Positions 53,115 through 63,820 of a stretch of DNA of 64,000 nucleotides are shown piece by piece; the first letter of the stretch is position 1, and each line of letters opens with the position of its first letter. The notes beneath the pieces were generated by a model. That model had not been told where the DNA came from, searched no databases, and saw only the letters and a program-made list of their open reading frames with translations. Location: the NCBI RefSeq assembly GCF_003226555.1, contig NZ_QKQS01000042.1, positions 1-64,000 of the forward strand. The letters run 5' to 3'. The DNA is from Rhodopseudomonas palustris (GTDB lineage Bacteria; Pseudomonadota; Alphaproteobacteria; Rhizobiales; Xanthobacteraceae). A program made the translations under genes and the position numbers.

Positions 53115-53646
53115 ACAAACAGATCGTGAACCACTGCCGCGTGCGCTGATCGTGATGGGTGTGTCCGGCTCGGGCAAGAGCACGATCGGCGAAGCGCTCG
53201 CGCAGCGGCTCGGCTGGCGTTACGAGGACGCCGACGACTATCACCCGAAAGCCAACGTCGCCAAGATGAGCGCCGGCCAGCCGCTCACCGACGACGATCG
53301 CTGGCCGTGGCTGCGTGCGATCGCCGACGAGATCGATCGTGTGATCGGCAGCGGCAGCCACGTCGTGTTCGGCTGCTCGGCACTGAAACGCGCCTATCGC
53401 GACGTGCTGGTGCACGGCCGGGACGACGTCCGCATCGTCTATCTCGACGGCAGCCGCGAGCTGATCGGCGCCCGGATGGCGGCGCGCAAGAACCACTTCA
53501 TGCCGACCGGCCTGCTCGACAGCCAGTTCGCGACGTTGGAGTGCCCCGGCCCCGACGAGCGCCCGATCGTCGCCTCGATCGACGCACCGGTCGAGGTGAT
53601 CGTCGACGATATCGCCGGCCAGATTCCAACCTTAGTCAGCGACTAG
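53107..53646 (+). CDS. gntK: Gluconokinase
   Basis: Predicted 179 residues. P-loop MGVSGSGKST, EDADDYHPKANVAKMSAGQP and LTDDDRWPWL, with CSALKRAYRDVL, as in GntK; it makes 6-phosphogluconate from gluconate. The ATG at 53107 is preferred because the GGAG site is too close to the ATG at 53098. It overlaps pgl by 8 bp and closes the gnd-zwf-pgl-gntK operon. A palindromic repeat follows. Confidence 0.94.
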   Translation: MPEQTDREPLPRALIVMGVSGSGKSTIGEALAQRLGWRYEDADDYHPKANVAKMSAGQPLTDDDRWPWLRAIADEIDRVIGSGSHVVFGCSALKRAYRDVLVHGRDDVRIVYLDGSRELIGARMAARKNHFMPTGLLDSQFATLECPGPDERPIVASIDAPVEVIVDDIAGQIPTLVSD

Positions 53647-53660
53647 ATCGATGCTCAGCC

Positions 53661-53745
53661 TCGTCATTGCGAGCGAAGCGAAGCAATCCAGAGGCTCGGT
53701 TCACGACTCTGGATTGCTTGGTCGCTCCGCTCCCCGCAATGACGA
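53661..53745. repeat. Palindromic repeat, right of the gnd operon
   Basis: Same family as 49665-49751: TCGTCATTGCGAG at the left end, GCAATGACGA at the right end, and AGCAATCCAGAG with its complement CTCTGGATTGCT in the middle. It separates gntK from the HAD gene. Confidence 0.9.
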
Positions 53746-53769
53746 AGGCTCCACTTTGAGGTTCGTCCC

Positions 53770-54588
53770 ATGACCCGCATCCAGCTCGTGATTTCAGACG
53801 TCGACGGCACGCTCGTCACCACCGACAAGCGGCTGACCGACCGTGCCCGTGACGCGGTGGCGCGGCTCGAAGCCAGCGGCGTCGGCTTCACCCTCACCTC
53901 CAGCCGGCCGCCGGTCGGGATGCGGATGTACAGCGATCCGCTCGGCATCACGCTGCCGCTCGGGCCGTTCAACGGCAGCTCGATCCTCACCCCCACACTC
54001 GAGGTGATCGAGCAGCATCTGATTCCGGAAGCCGCCGTGACCACCAGCATCGCGCTGTTCGAGCGCAATGGCATCGACATCTGGCTGTTCACCAATGACA
54101 ACTGGTACATCCGCCGTGACGATGGCAAATACGTGCCGCACGAGGAGAACACCATCCAGTTTGCGCCAACCAAGCTGGACGATCTGACGCCGCTCGCCGG
54201 CAAGGCCTGCAAGATCGTCGGCGTCAGCGCCGATTTCGCCCTGCTGAGGCGCTGTGAGCCGGAGCTGCAGGCCGCGCTCGGCGGCGGTGCGCTGGCGGTG
54301 CGGTCACAGGACTACTATCTCGACGTCACGCCGCCCGGCCACAGCAAGGGCACCTTCGTGCAGGCCATGGCGAAGCGGCTCGGCGTCGCGGCGGATGCGA
54401 TCGCCACCATCGGCGACATGCAGAACGATCTGCCGATGTTCGGCGTCAGCGGCCTGCCGATCGCGATGGGCAACGCCACCGACGATGTCAAGCGACAGGC
54501 CGCCCACGTCACCGGCCGCAACGACGACGACGGCTTCGCCGCCGCGATCGACTTCATCCTGGATCGCAACGCGAGGCTCGACCGCTAA
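53770..54588 (+). CDS. HAD-superfamily Cof-type phosphatase
   Basis: Predicted 272 residues. Nucleophile motif SDVDGTLVTTDKR (D-x-D), the Cof-type cap FTLTSSRPPVGM, and the motif IV loop IGDMQNDLPMFG with the following IAMGNATDDVKRQAAHVT. It should dephosphorylate sugar phosphates or similar; the substrate is unknown. It follows the repeat after gntK and ends 4 bases into the convergent GH15 gene. No visible ribosome site except TTGAGG upstream. Confidence 0.92.
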   Translation: MTRIQLVISDVDGTLVTTDKRLTDRARDAVARLEASGVGFTLTSSRPPVGMRMYSDPLGITLPLGPFNGSSILTPTLEVIEQHLIPEAAVTTSIALFERNGIDIWLFTNDNWYIRRDDGKYVPHEENTIQFAPTKLDDLTPLAGKACKIVGVSADFALLRRCEPELQAALGGGALAVRSQDYYLDVTPPGHSKGTFVQAMAKRLGVAADAIATIGDMQNDLPMFGVSGLPIAMGNATDDVKRQAAHVTGRNDDDGFAAAIDFILDRNARLDR

Positions 54589-56393
54589 CTCTGCTTGGAG
54601 CGTTGCATCGCCGGCTTCTCGGCCGAGGCCTTGGCGGCGGTGAGGTTGTTGGCGGTGTTGATCAGCGCGATGTGGGTCAGCGCCTGCGGGAAGTTGCCGG
54701 CCTGGCGCCGCTCGGTGGTGTCGTATTCTTCCGCCAGCAGACCGAGATCGTTGGCGATTCCGGCAACGCGGTCGAACAGCTCCTTGGCGCGCTGAATCTC
54801 GCCGGCCAACACATAGGCATCGGCCAGCCACAGGCTGCAGGCGAGGAACGCACCTTCCACGGGCTCGGTCTGGTCGGGCTGTTCGCGCGGATCGTGGCGC
54901 ATGACGAAACCGTCGACCATGAGATGGCGCTCGATCGCCTCGAGCGTGCCGAGCACCCGTGGATCGCGCGGCGGCAGGAAGCCCACCGCCGGAATCAGCA
55001 GCACCGAGGCGTCCAGCACCTTCGCGCCGTAATGTTCGACAAAGGCGTTCTGCGCGGCATCGAAGCCGTGGGCGCAGACATCGGCGTGAATCTTCTCGCG
55101 CAAGGCGCGCCACTCGGCCAGCGGCGCTTTCAGCCCGAATTGCTCGACGCTCTTGATGCCGCGATCGAACGCCACCCAGGTCATCACCTTGGACGAAACG
55201 TAGTGCTGGCGAGGGCCGCGCAGCTCCCAAATACCGCTGTCGGGCTGGTCCCAGATCTTGGCCAGATGCTGCAGCACCTTGCATTCCAACGCCCAGGATT
55301 CGCCGTCGAGCGTGATGTCGGCGTGGCGCCATTGATGGAAGGCATCGATCAGTTCACCGTAGACATCGAGCTGAAGCTGGGCATGCGCGGCGTTGCCGAT
55401 CCGCACCGGCTGCGCGCCCTGGTAGCCGGCGAGCCAGTCGGCTTGCCATTCCAGCAGCCGGCGTTCGCCGTAGATGCCGTACATGATCTGCATATTGGCG
55501 GGATTACCGGCGACGGCGCGCAGCAGCCAATCGTGCCAAGCGGCAGCTTCCTCGGTGTAGCCGTTGTTCATCAGCGCGAACAGCGTGAAGGTGGCGTCGC
55601 GCAGCCAGCAGAACCGATAGTCCCAATTGCGCGAACCGCCGAGCTTTTCCGGCAGCGACGTGGTGGGAGCCGCGACGATGCCGCCCGACGGCGCGAAGGT
55701 CAGCGCCTTCAGCGTGATCAGCGAGCGCATCACCAACTCGCGGTATTCGCCCTGATAGGTGCAGCGGCCGGACCACTCGGCCCAGAACTCTTCGGTATCC
55801 TTTAGCGCCTGATGCGGATCGATTTCGGTCGGCACCGGCAAGTGCGACGCCCCGTAGGTCAGCACCAGCGGCACTGTATCGCCCTCGGCCACTTCGAATT
55901 CGGCGACCGTGGTCATGTTTTCACCGCGGGTCTCGACCGGCGTGTGCAGCACCACCATGTCGGGCCCGCCGATCGCCAGCAACGCGCCGTCTTCGCCGCG
56001 TTTGACCCACGGGATCGCGACGCCAAACCCGAACCGGATCACCAAATGCATCTCGACCTTGACCACCCCGCAGTCGCCGCGCACCAGGCGAACGATGTCG
56101 GAGGCTGTGCCGCGCGGAGGCATGAAATCGATCAGCGTGATGATGCCGCTGCTGGTCTCGAATGTCGTTTCCAGGATCAGGCTGTCGCCGCGATAGCGTC
56201 GGCTGCAGCGGACCACCGCGTCCGCCGGTGCGACCTTCCAGCGGCCGTTGTCCTCGGTGCCGATCAGCGCCGCGAAGCAAGCCTCGGAATCGAACGAGGG
56301 CCAGCACAGCCATTCGATCGAGCCGTCGCGGCCGACCAATGCGGCGGTCTCACAATCGCCGATCAAGGCATAGTCTTCGATATTTCCGGCCAA
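54585..56393 (-). CDS. GH15 glucoamylase/trehalase-like hydrolase
   Basis: Predicted 602 residues, cytoplasmic. N-terminal MAGNIEDYALIGDCETAALV is typical of the bacterial GH15 group; the catalytic half has SRNWDYRFCWLRDATFTLFA, then EVYGIYGER-like GIYGERRLLEWQAD, and the terminal EEYDTTERRQAGNFPQALTH. GH15 enzymes release glucose from alpha-glucans or, in some, hydrolyse trehalose. It is downstream of malQ on the same strand (4-bp gap) and convergent with the HAD gene. Confidence 0.9.
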   Translation of the reverse strand: MAGNIEDYALIGDCETAALVGRDGSIEWLCWPSFDSEACFAALIGTEDNGRWKVAPADAVVRCSRRYRGDSLILETTFETSSGIITLIDFMPPRGTASDIVRLVRGDCGVVKVEMHLVIRFGFGVAIPWVKRGEDGALLAIGGPDMVVLHTPVETRGENMTTVAEFEVAEGDTVPLVLTYGASHLPVPTEIDPHQALKDTEEFWAEWSGRCTYQGEYRELVMRSLITLKALTFAPSGGIVAAPTTSLPEKLGGSRNWDYRFCWLRDATFTLFALMNNGYTEEAAAWHDWLLRAVAGNPANMQIMYGIYGERRLLEWQADWLAGYQGAQPVRIGNAAHAQLQLDVYGELIDAFHQWRHADITLDGESWALECKVLQHLAKIWDQPDSGIWELRGPRQHYVSSKVMTWVAFDRGIKSVEQFGLKAPLAEWRALREKIHADVCAHGFDAAQNAFVEHYGAKVLDASVLLIPAVGFLPPRDPRVLGTLEAIERHLMVDGFVMRHDPREQPDQTEPVEGAFLACSLWLADAYVLAGEIQRAKELFDRVAGIANDLGLLAEEYDTTERRQAGNFPQALTHIALINTANNLTAAKASAEKPAMQRSKQS

Positions 56394-56397
56394 GGCT

Positions 56398-58350
56398 TTA
56401 CCCCGCGATCCGGCGGTCGGCGGTCGCCGTCTGCAACGCCCGACGGTTGATCGCGTCAGCGATGTGTTCGATCGGCTTCGGCAAGCGCCGACGCCAGTTC
56501 GGGTGCTCGGAGACGGTCCCCGGCACGTTCGGCTGATCGAGCACGCCGAGCAGATCCTCCAGCGCGATCGCCAGCAGCCGCGACGGGGTGCGCGCCAGGA
56601 AGGTCAGCACCGCGTAGATGTCGTCGTGCTCGATGCCCTGATGCCTCAGCGCGTCGCCGAGCATCGCAAGCGCATGCCGCCGGCTGTCGTCGCTCTCGCC
56701 GGGATCGACACCGATCGAGCGCTTCATCTGCAGATCGGTCAAGGCGCGCCAGCCCGAATAGGTCGCCAGATCATGGGTGTTGAAGGTCACCAGCGCGTTC
56801 GGCAGATAATGTTCGATGCCGAAGAACCAACCCTGGTTGAAGTCGCGCTCGAACATCATCACCCGGTACGACCAGATCCCCCAGGCCGCGAGCCGGTCGC
56901 GGAAGCCGTCTGGCACCGTCCCGAGATCTTCGCCGATGACCACGCAGCGATGATCGACGCTTTCCTGCGCGGTCACCGCGAGCAACGCTTCGAACGGCAT
57001 CTGCACGTAGACGCCCTGATGCGCGGCGAAACCGTGCGGCACCAGATACAGCCGGTTGAGCCCGAGCACATGATCGAGCCGGATCGCGCCAGCATAGCGC
57101 ATCGAAGCGCGCAGCATCTCGCGATAGGGCGCGAAGCCGGTCAGTTCCAGCCCGGGCGCATTGAAGCCGGCCAGCCCCCAATTCTGTCCCGCAGTGTTGA
57201 GCGAATCCGGCGGCGCACCGACCGACAAGAGCCGCGAGATCGCGGTCTGTTCGTTCCAGGCGTCGAAGCCGTCGCTCTGCACTCCGACCGCGACGTCGAG
57301 ATACAACCCAACGCTCATGCCGCGTTCCGCAGCGCGATCGCGGCAGCCGCGCAACTGATCGTCGGCACACCATTGGGTGAACTCGACGAATTCCACGTCG
57401 GCGGCGTCGGGCCCAGCATGCAAGTCGGCGCAGCGCGCATCGTCGGGACGGCGCCACTCTTCGAGCCAATCCCACCACGGGCTGCCGAATTTGTGCCGCA
57501 GTACTTCGAAGCAGGCGAACCGCGTCAGCAACGCCCCGCGTTCTTTGCGGAACGCATCGAACGCTGCACGTCGTCCAGCCGCGGGCGCAGCGCGAAATTT
57601 GTCGAAGGCGGCACGCAACGCGCGCCACTTCGCCGTCGCCACGACCTGATAGTCGATCAGTTCGCCGTCGCGCAGCGCCGCGATATCGAGGCCCGGCAAG
57701 TCGTCCGGCGCAAACTCCGGGAGCTTCTCGACGTCGACATAGAGCGGATTGAGAAACATCCGGCTGTTCGGCGAATACGGGCTGCAATCGCCTGGCCGGT
57801 CGTCGAACAGCGCATGCAGCGGATTGAGACCGATGCCACCGGCGCCGAGCGCGGCAGCAAGATCGATCAGGTTGGCCAGATCGGTAAAATCGCCGATGCC
57901 CCAGTTGCGTTCGGATCGCAAACTATAGAGCTGCACCGCCATCAGCCACGCCCGGTCGAAGTCGCCGCCGAACGCGCACGGTGGTGCGACCAATAGCGGC
58001 AGCTCCTCCCTGCGCCCGGATGCGTCATCGAGCTGCAGGCGGTGAGTGCCGGCCGGCAGATCCGGAGGCCACGTCACATTTCGTTCGGCGAATTCGCCTT
58101 CAGCCAGCGTCGCCGCACCGCCGACGATGCGCCAGCGTACAGGCAATGCGGCCTGCGCGCTAAGCTCGGATCTGGCTGGTTTGCCCTGCCGGATCACGAC
58201 GATCCGGTCGAGCAGCGAATGCGCCGCCGCCTGCGGCATCGCTTCGATGATCAGCCCCAATGCATCGGGCGGGGTGACGTGGCGGCGTCCCTGACCGTCG
58301 TAGAATTCGGTCTGGATGCCGAGCTCGGCAGCTTTGGTGAAGAGGTCCAT
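56398..58350 (-). CDS. malQ: 4-alpha-glucanotransferase (GH77)
   Basis: Predicted 650 residues. It disproportionates maltodextrins. Seen: GDFTDLANLIDLAAALGAGG, GLYLDVAVG, IRLDHVLGLNRLY with the nucleophile Asp, GEDLGTVPDGFRD with the acid/base Glu, and NTHDLATYSGW with the stabilising Asp. ATG 58350, followed by GH15 after a 4-bp gap, so both are one operon; divergent from the GlgE operon (200-bp gap). Confidence 0.95.
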   Translation of the reverse strand: MDLFTKAAELGIQTEFYDGQGRRHVTPPDALGLIIEAMPQAAAHSLLDRIVVIRQGKPARSELSAQAALPVRWRIVGGAATLAEGEFAERNVTWPPDLPAGTHRLQLDDASGRREELPLLVAPPCAFGGDFDRAWLMAVQLYSLRSERNWGIGDFTDLANLIDLAAALGAGGIGLNPLHALFDDRPGDCSPYSPNSRMFLNPLYVDVEKLPEFAPDDLPGLDIAALRDGELIDYQVVATAKWRALRAAFDKFRAAPAAGRRAAFDAFRKERGALLTRFACFEVLRHKFGSPWWDWLEEWRRPDDARCADLHAGPDAADVEFVEFTQWCADDQLRGCRDRAAERGMSVGLYLDVAVGVQSDGFDAWNEQTAISRLLSVGAPPDSLNTAGQNWGLAGFNAPGLELTGFAPYREMLRASMRYAGAIRLDHVLGLNRLYLVPHGFAAHQGVYVQMPFEALLAVTAQESVDHRCVVIGEDLGTVPDGFRDRLAAWGIWSYRVMMFERDFNQGWFFGIEHYLPNALVTFNTHDLATYSGWRALTDLQMKRSIGVDPGESDDSRRHALAMLGDALRHQGIEHDDIYAVLTFLARTPSRLLAIALEDLLGVLDQPNVPGTVSEHPNWRRRLPKPIEHIADAINRRALQTATADRRIAG

Positions 58351-58550
58351 TAAGCACGCTGTCTACACGCCGCGCGGGTGCGCCGCGATTCCGCCTGTCC
58401 CAGGATAGTCATATCGAACGCAATTGCGTAGGGTGAGTTCCATCGGAACCAGCGAGGTCCGGAAGCTTTGTATCCGAGAACCGCCCGGTTCACTACGGGA
58501 CGAGAGTCCTAGATCGTGGCATCACCTCACTCAATCGAACGTGAGTTATT

Positions 58551-60506
58551 GTGAACAAGCCGACACAAGCGCTTCAAACCGCCGCTCAAGGCGGCGCGTT
58601 TCACATTGAAGACATCTATCCGCTGATCGACGGTGGGCGTTTCCCGGTCAAACGTATCGTCGGCGAGCCGGTGGAGGTGTGGGCCGACATCTACCGTGAC
58701 GGCCACGAGGTGATCGCCGCCGCCCTGCTCTGGCGACGCGAACAGGACGATAGCTGGCAACGTGCGCCGATGGCGCACGACGTCAACGATCGCTGGTCGG
58801 GGACCTTCACGCCGCAGCAGATCGGCCGTCACGTCTATGCCATCGAGGCATGGACCGACGAGTTCGCCACTTGGCGACACGGCGCCGAACTGAAACAAAA
58901 GGCCGGACAGGACTTGTCGCTCGACGCGCTAGAAGGCGCTGGCCTTCTGACCAAGGCGCAATCCGACGATGCAGACGTGTTGCGATCGATCCAACAGCGC
59001 TGCGAAGAATATCTGCGGACCGGGGACATCGAGCCGCTGCTGGCGCCCGAGCTGCTGGAGGCGATGGCCGGCAGCCAGGCGCGGCCCGACCTCACCCGCA
59101 CCGAACCGCTGCCGCTGATGATCGACCGGCCGCGCGCCCGCTACAGCACCTGGTACGAAATGGTGCCGCGCAGCCAGGGCACCGAGCCCGGCCGCCACGG
59201 CACGTTTCGCGATTGCATCGCGCGGCTGCCCGACGTCGCCGCGATGGGCTTCGACGTCGTGTACTTCACCCCGATCCACCCGATCGGCCAGACCAACCGC
59301 AAGGGCCGCAACAACTCGCTCAGGGCCGAGCCCGGCGATCCCGGCAGCCCCTATGCGATCGGCGCCGAGCACGGCGGCCACGACGCGGTGCATCCCGAAC
59401 TCGGGACGCTGGAGGATTTTCGCGCCTTCGTCGCGGCTTGCGAAGTGGTCGGCCTCGAAGTGGCACTCGACATCGCCGTGCAATGCTCGCCGGACCACCC
59501 ATGGCTGAAGCAACATCCGGACTGGTTCAAGCGCCGGCCCGACGGCTCGATGAAATACGCCGAGAACCCGCCCAAGAAATACGAGGACATCGTCAACCCG
59601 GACTTCTCCTGCGAGGATGCCGGCTCGCTGTGGAATGCGCTGCGCGACGTCATCCTGTTCTGGGCCGATCACGGTGTGAAGATCTTCCGCGTCGACAATC
59701 CGCACACCAAGCCGCTGCGGTTCTGGGAATGGATGATCCGGGAGGTTCAGCTCCGTCATCCCGACGTGATCTTCCTCGCCGAAGCCTTCACCCGGCCGAA
59801 GCTGATGAAGGGTCTGGCGAAGCTCGGCTTCACCCAATCCTACACCTACTTCACCTGGCGCACCCAGAAATGGGAGATCGAGCAGTATCTGACCGAACTG
59901 ACCGGCTACCCGGAGCGCGATTTCTATCGACCGAATTTCTTCACCAACACGCCTGACATCCTGCCCTTCCACCTGCAGGGCGGCGAGCCGTGGATGTTCA
60001 AATCACGCCTCGTTCTCGCCGCAACGCTGTCATCGACCTATGGCATCTATAACGGCTTCGAGCTGCTCGAACACGAGCCGATCCCCGGCAAGGAGGAATA
60101 TCTCGATTCCGAAAAGTACGAGATCAAGGTGCGGGACTGGGACAAGCCCGGCAACATCAAGCCGTTCATCCGCGACATCAACCGCGTCCGCGCCGCCAAT
60201 CCGGCGCTGCAGCAGACCAGCAATTTGCGCCTCCTCGACGTGCAGGCCCCCAACGTGACCGGTTTCGTCAAGACATCCGTTGACGGCAGCAACGCGGTCG
60301 CCGTGGCGATCGCGCTCAGCAGCGACTACCAGGAGTTCTGGCTGCCGCTCGGCGACGTCCAGATCGAAGTCGCAGGCGAGCGCCGCCCCGTCGTCGCGGT
60401 CGAAAACCTGCTGACCGGGGAGCGTCACGCGCTGGATTGGGGCGGGATCAACCTGCGGATCGATCCCCACCGAGATCCGGCCCTGCTGTTCCGTTGCCTG
60501 GCGTGA
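58551..60506 (+). CDS. glgE: Alpha-1,4-glucan:maltose-1-phosphate maltosyltransferase
   Basis: Predicted 651 residues (GH13_3). It elongates alpha-glucan with maltose 1-phosphate. An N-terminal beta domain ([20 protein letters not shown]) precedes the barrel; nucleophile D382 in [12 protein letters not shown] and acid/base E411 in [12 protein letters not shown] have the 29-residue spacing found in GlgE. Starts GTG 58551 with no strong ribosome site. It is first in glgE-treS/mak-glgB; the TreS gene starts at or within 12 bp of its stop. Confidence 0.95.
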   Translation: MNKPTQALQTAAQGGAFHIEDIYPLIDGGRFPVKRIVGEPVEVWADIYRDGHEVIAAALLWRREQDDSWQRAPMAHDVNDRWSGTFTPQQIGRHVYAIEAWTDEFATWRHGAELKQKAGQDLSLDALEGAGLLTKAQSDDADVLRSIQQRCEEYLRTGDIEPLLAPELLEAMAGSQARPDLTRTEPLPLMIDRPRARYSTWYEMVPRSQGTEPGRHGTFRDCIARLPDVAAMGFDVVYFTPIHPIGQTNRKGRNNSLRAEPGDPGSPYAIGAEHGGHDAVHPELGTLEDFRAFVAACEVVGLEVALDIAVQCSPDHPWLKQHPDWFKRRPDGSMKYAENPPKKYEDIVNPDFSCEDAGSLWNALRDVILFWADHGVKIFRVDNPHTKPLRFWEWMIREVQLRHPDVIFLAEAFTRPKLMKGLAKLGFTQSYTYFTWRTQKWEIEQYLTELTGYPERDFYRPNFFTNTPDILPFHLQGGEPWMFKSRLVLAATLSSTYGIYNGFELLEHEPIPGKEEYLDSEKYEIKVRDWDKPGNIKPFIRDINRVRAANPALQQTSNLRLLDVQAPNVTGFVKTSVDGSNAVAVAIALSSDYQEFWLPLGDVQIEVAGERRPVVAVENLLTGERHALDWGGINLRIDPHRDPALLFRCLA

Positions 60507-60517
60507 GCGCGAAAGCC

Positions 60518-63500
60518 ATGAACGAGATGTCCCCGATCGCGACGAGCGAGCAGCCCAGCGTCGAACAAGCCGAAGAGCTCTGGTACAAGGACGCGATCAT
60601 CTACCAGCTGCACGTCAAGGCGTTCGCAGACAGCAACAACGACGGCATCGGCGATTTCGCCGGCCTCACCGAGAAGCTGGATTATCTCCAGGAGCTCGGC
60701 GTCAACACGCTGTGGCTGCTGCCGTTTTATCCGTCGCCGCAGCGCGACGATGGCTATGACATCGCCGATTACGGTTCGATCAATCCCGATTTCGGCACGA
60801 TGAAAGATTTCCGCCGCTTCATCGTCGAGGCCAAGCGCCGCAATCTGCGCGTGATCACCGAGCTGGTGGTCAATCACACCTCGGACCAGCACAATTGGTT
60901 CAAGCGGGCGCGGCGCAGCCCGAAAAATTCCAGCGCACGCGACTGGTACGTCTGGAGCGACACCGACCAGAAGTATCAGGGCACGCGGATCATCTTCACC
61001 GACACCGAAAAGTCGAACTGGACCTGGGATCCGGAAGCCGGTCAGTATTACTGGCATCGGTTCTTCTCCCATCAACCCGATCTGAACTTCGACAATCCCC
61101 GCGTCGTCAGCGCGGTGGTCAAGGTGATGAAGCGCTGGCTCGACAACGGCGTCGACGGCTTCCGGCTCGACGCGATTCCTTACTTGTGCGAGCGCGACGG
61201 CACCAACAACGAAAACCTTCCCGAAACCCACGCGGTCATCAAGCAGCTGCGTGCCGAGCTCGACGCCTACGCCAAGGGCAAGCTGCTGCTCGCCGAGGCC
61301 AATCAATGGCCGGAGGATGTCCAGCAGTACTTCGGCGACAGCGACGAATGCCATATGGCGTATCACTTCCCGCTGATGCCGCGGATCTACATGGCGATCG
61401 CTCAGGAAGACCGCTTCCCGATTACCGACATCATGCGGCAGACCCCGGAAATCCCGCCGGACTGCCAATGGGCGATGTTCCTTCGCAACCACGATGAGCT
61501 GACGCTCGAAATGGTCACCGACGTCGAGCGCGACTATCTGTGGAAGACCTACGCGGCCGATCCGCGGGCGCGGATCAATGTCGGCATCCGCCGCCGCCTG
61601 GCACCGCTGATGGACAACGACCGCCGTAAGATCGAGCTGATGAACTCGCTGCTGCTATCGTTCCCCGGCACCCCGATCATCTATTACGGCGACGAGATCG
61701 GGATGGGCGACAACATCTATCTCGGCGACCGCAACGGCGTGCGTACCCCGATGCAGTGGTCGTCCGACCGCAATGGCGGCTTCTCGCGTGCCGATCCGGC
61801 GCGGCTGTATGCGCCGCCGATCATGGACCCGGTGTACGGCTACGCCTCGGTCAACGTCGAGGCGCAGCAGCGCAGCCTGTCTTCGCTGCTCAGCGCGATG
61901 AAGCGGCTGATCGCTGTGCGCAAATCGGCGCCGGCCTTCGGTCGCGGCAGCATGACCTTCATCCGCCCGAGCAATCGCGCGGTGCTCGCCTATGTCCGGC
62001 AGCACGAAGATGAAGTCATTCTGTGCGTCGCCAATTTGTCTCGCGCCGCGCAGGCGACCGAACTCGATCTGTCGCCGTGGAAGGACCGGGTGCCGCAGGA
62101 AATGCTCGGCCGCACCAAATTCCCGGCGATCGGCGAACTGCCCTACATGGTCACGCTGGCGCCGTTCGGCTTCTATTGGTTCAAGCTCGAAGAGCCCGGC
62201 ACCGCGGCACACGTGGCGCCGGTGTCGACCGTGCCCGAGTTCATCACTCTGGTGGTGCCGCTTGGCTCGACCTGGATGACGCTCGGCCGCACTCGCTCGA
62301 TGTTCGAGCACGAGGTGTTGCCGACCTTCCTGTCGCGCACCCGCTGGTTCCCGGAACGCAATCCGCGCGCCATCCATCCGCGGCTGACTTCGGCGATCCC
62401 GTTCGACAATGACGATGACAATCGCCCCTGGCTTGCGTTGTTCGAAGCGACGCTGCGCGGAACGACTGCGCGCTATCTGTTGCCGATGCAGATCGACTGG
62501 GTGCGGTTCGACCGAGAGCGCTACAATCCGCGCGCCTTCGCGGCGGTGCGCCAGGGCGCGCGCGAGGGCACGCTGCTCGACGTCGCCTCCGACCCGTCGT
62601 TCATCGCAATGCTGCTGGAGAACGTCCGCAAGTCGGTCACCGTGGTCGGCGACGACGGAAACCGGCTCGAATTCCGGGCCGGCTCGCAGCTCGCCGAGCG
62701 TCCGGCCGGTCCGTTCCAAAACATCCGCCCCGTCGACGCCGAGCAGTCGAACTCGACCTCGCTGATCGACGAGGACTACGTCGTCAAGCTGTATCGGCGG
62801 CTGCAGATCGGCATCAATCCCGAGCTGGAGATGGGCCGCTTCCTCACCGAGGTCGCTGGCTACAGCAACACCCCGGCGCTACTCGGCACTGTTGAACTGA
62901 TCGAGGGCGACACCGCTATGGCGATTGCGGTGGTGCACGAATTCGTCGGCAATCAGGGCGACGGCTGGTCGCTGACCGCTGGCTATCTCGACCGTTACGT
63001 CGACGAACATCGGGTGTTGACCGCCGACGCCGAGACGCCGGAGAGCGATCAATTTGCGCCGTATCTGCACTTCATGCAGCACACTGGCCAGCGCGTGGCG
63101 GAGATGCACCTCGCCCTCGCCGGTCACCCTGAAGTGCCCGACTTCGCGCCGGAGCCGATCGGCCCCGACGAGGCGCAGCAATGGGTAGCGACCGTCACCG
63201 CCTCGGCCGAACGCGTGCTCGGCGAACTGCGGCGACGCCGCGACGGCTTCGGCGATGCCGACAAGGCGTTGGTTGATCGGCTTCTGGCGGCGCGCGACGA
63301 GCTGATCGGCCGCATCGCCGAACTGCTCGGGGACGACGGCGGTTTGAACATCCGTCATCACGGCGATTTCCATCTCGGCCAGATGCTGATCGTCAAGGAC
63401 GACGTCTACATCATCGACTTCGAAGGCGAGCCGCGTCGCACCATGGCAGAGCGCCGCGCCAAGGCGCCGGCGGCCCGCGACGTCGCCGGCCTGGTCCGTT

Positions 63501-63820
63501 CGATCGATTACTCCACCACCGCGGCGCTCACCCGTGCGCTGAAGACGCCGTCCGACGAGCCGGGCCGGCTGAAAGAGGCGCTCGAGCTGTGGCGCATCCG
63601 CGCCACTGCCGCCTTCCTCGACGGCTACCGCCAGACCATGGGTGACAGTCCGGTCTGGCCGGCCGATCCCGAGGCCGCGGATCGCTGGCTCGACTTCTTT
63701 CTGATTGAAAAGGCGCTGTACGAGATCGACTACGAGATCGCGCACCGTCCCGACTGGTTGCGGGTGCCGCTCGCCGGCATTCTCCGCATCTTGTCGCCGC
63801 CGACCGAGGAGATTTCATGA
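60518..63820 (+). CDS. treS: Trehalose synthase / maltokinase fusion
   Basis: Predicted 1100 residues. Residues about 20-560 are trehalose synthase (GH13_16): nucleophile D218 in [13 protein letters not shown], acid/base E260 in [10 protein letters not shown], and NHDELT. Residues about 600-1090 are maltokinase, with [10 protein letters not shown] and a catalytic IIDFEGEP segment near 945-970. It isomerises trehalose to maltose and phosphorylates it to the GlgE substrate. ATG 60518 is used; GTG 60503 overlaps the glgE stop (GTGA) and is an alternative. It ends overlapping glgB (ATGA). Confidence 0.95.
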   Translation: MNEMSPIATSEQPSVEQAEELWYKDAIIYQLHVKAFADSNNDGIGDFAGLTEKLDYLQELGVNTLWLLPFYPSPQRDDGYDIADYGSINPDFGTMKDFRRFIVEAKRRNLRVITELVVNHTSDQHNWFKRARRSPKNSSARDWYVWSDTDQKYQGTRIIFTDTEKSNWTWDPEAGQYYWHRFFSHQPDLNFDNPRVVSAVVKVMKRWLDNGVDGFRLDAIPYLCERDGTNNENLPETHAVIKQLRAELDAYAKGKLLLAEANQWPEDVQQYFGDSDECHMAYHFPLMPRIYMAIAQEDRFPITDIMRQTPEIPPDCQWAMFLRNHDELTLEMVTDVERDYLWKTYAADPRARINVGIRRRLAPLMDNDRRKIELMNSLLLSFPGTPIIYYGDEIGMGDNIYLGDRNGVRTPMQWSSDRNGGFSRADPARLYAPPIMDPVYGYASVNVEAQQRSLSSLLSAMKRLIAVRKSAPAFGRGSMTFIRPSNRAVLAYVRQHEDEVILCVANLSRAAQATELDLSPWKDRVPQEMLGRTKFPAIGELPYMVTLAPFGFYWFKLEEPGTAAHVAPVSTVPEFITLVVPLGSTWMTLGRTRSMFEHEVLPTFLSRTRWFPERNPRAIHPRLTSAIPFDNDDDNRPWLALFEATLRGTTARYLLPMQIDWVRFDRERYNPRAFAAVRQGAREGTLLDVASDPSFIAMLLENVRKSVTVVGDDGNRLEFRAGSQLAERPAGPFQNIRPVDAEQSNSTSLIDEDYVVKLYRRLQIGINPELEMGRFLTEVAGYSNTPALLGTVELIEGDTAMAIAVVHEFVGNQGDGWSLTAGYLDRYVDEHRVLTADAETPESDQFAPYLHFMQHTGQRVAEMHLALAGHPEVPDFAPEPIGPDEAQQWVATVTASAERVLGELRRRRDGFGDADKALVDRLLAARDELIGRIAELLGDDGGLNIRHHGDFHLGQMLIVKDDVYIIDFEGEPRRTMAERRAKAPAARDVAGLVRSIDYSTTAALTRALKTPSDEPGRLKEALELWRIRATAAFLDGYRQTMGDSPVWPADPEAADRWLDFFLIEKALYEIDYEIAHRPDWLRVPLAGILRILSPPTEEIS

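Noticed and set aside
54603..55805. 400-codon plus-strand frame opposite the GH15 gene
   Set aside because: Arg/Gly/Ala/Leu-rich shadow with no domain; the GH15 reading frame is unambiguous.
58445..58470. GGAAC upstream of glgE as an EcfG-type promoter
   Set aside because: No CGTT-like -10 element 16 or 17 bases downstream; only a weak GCTT at 15.
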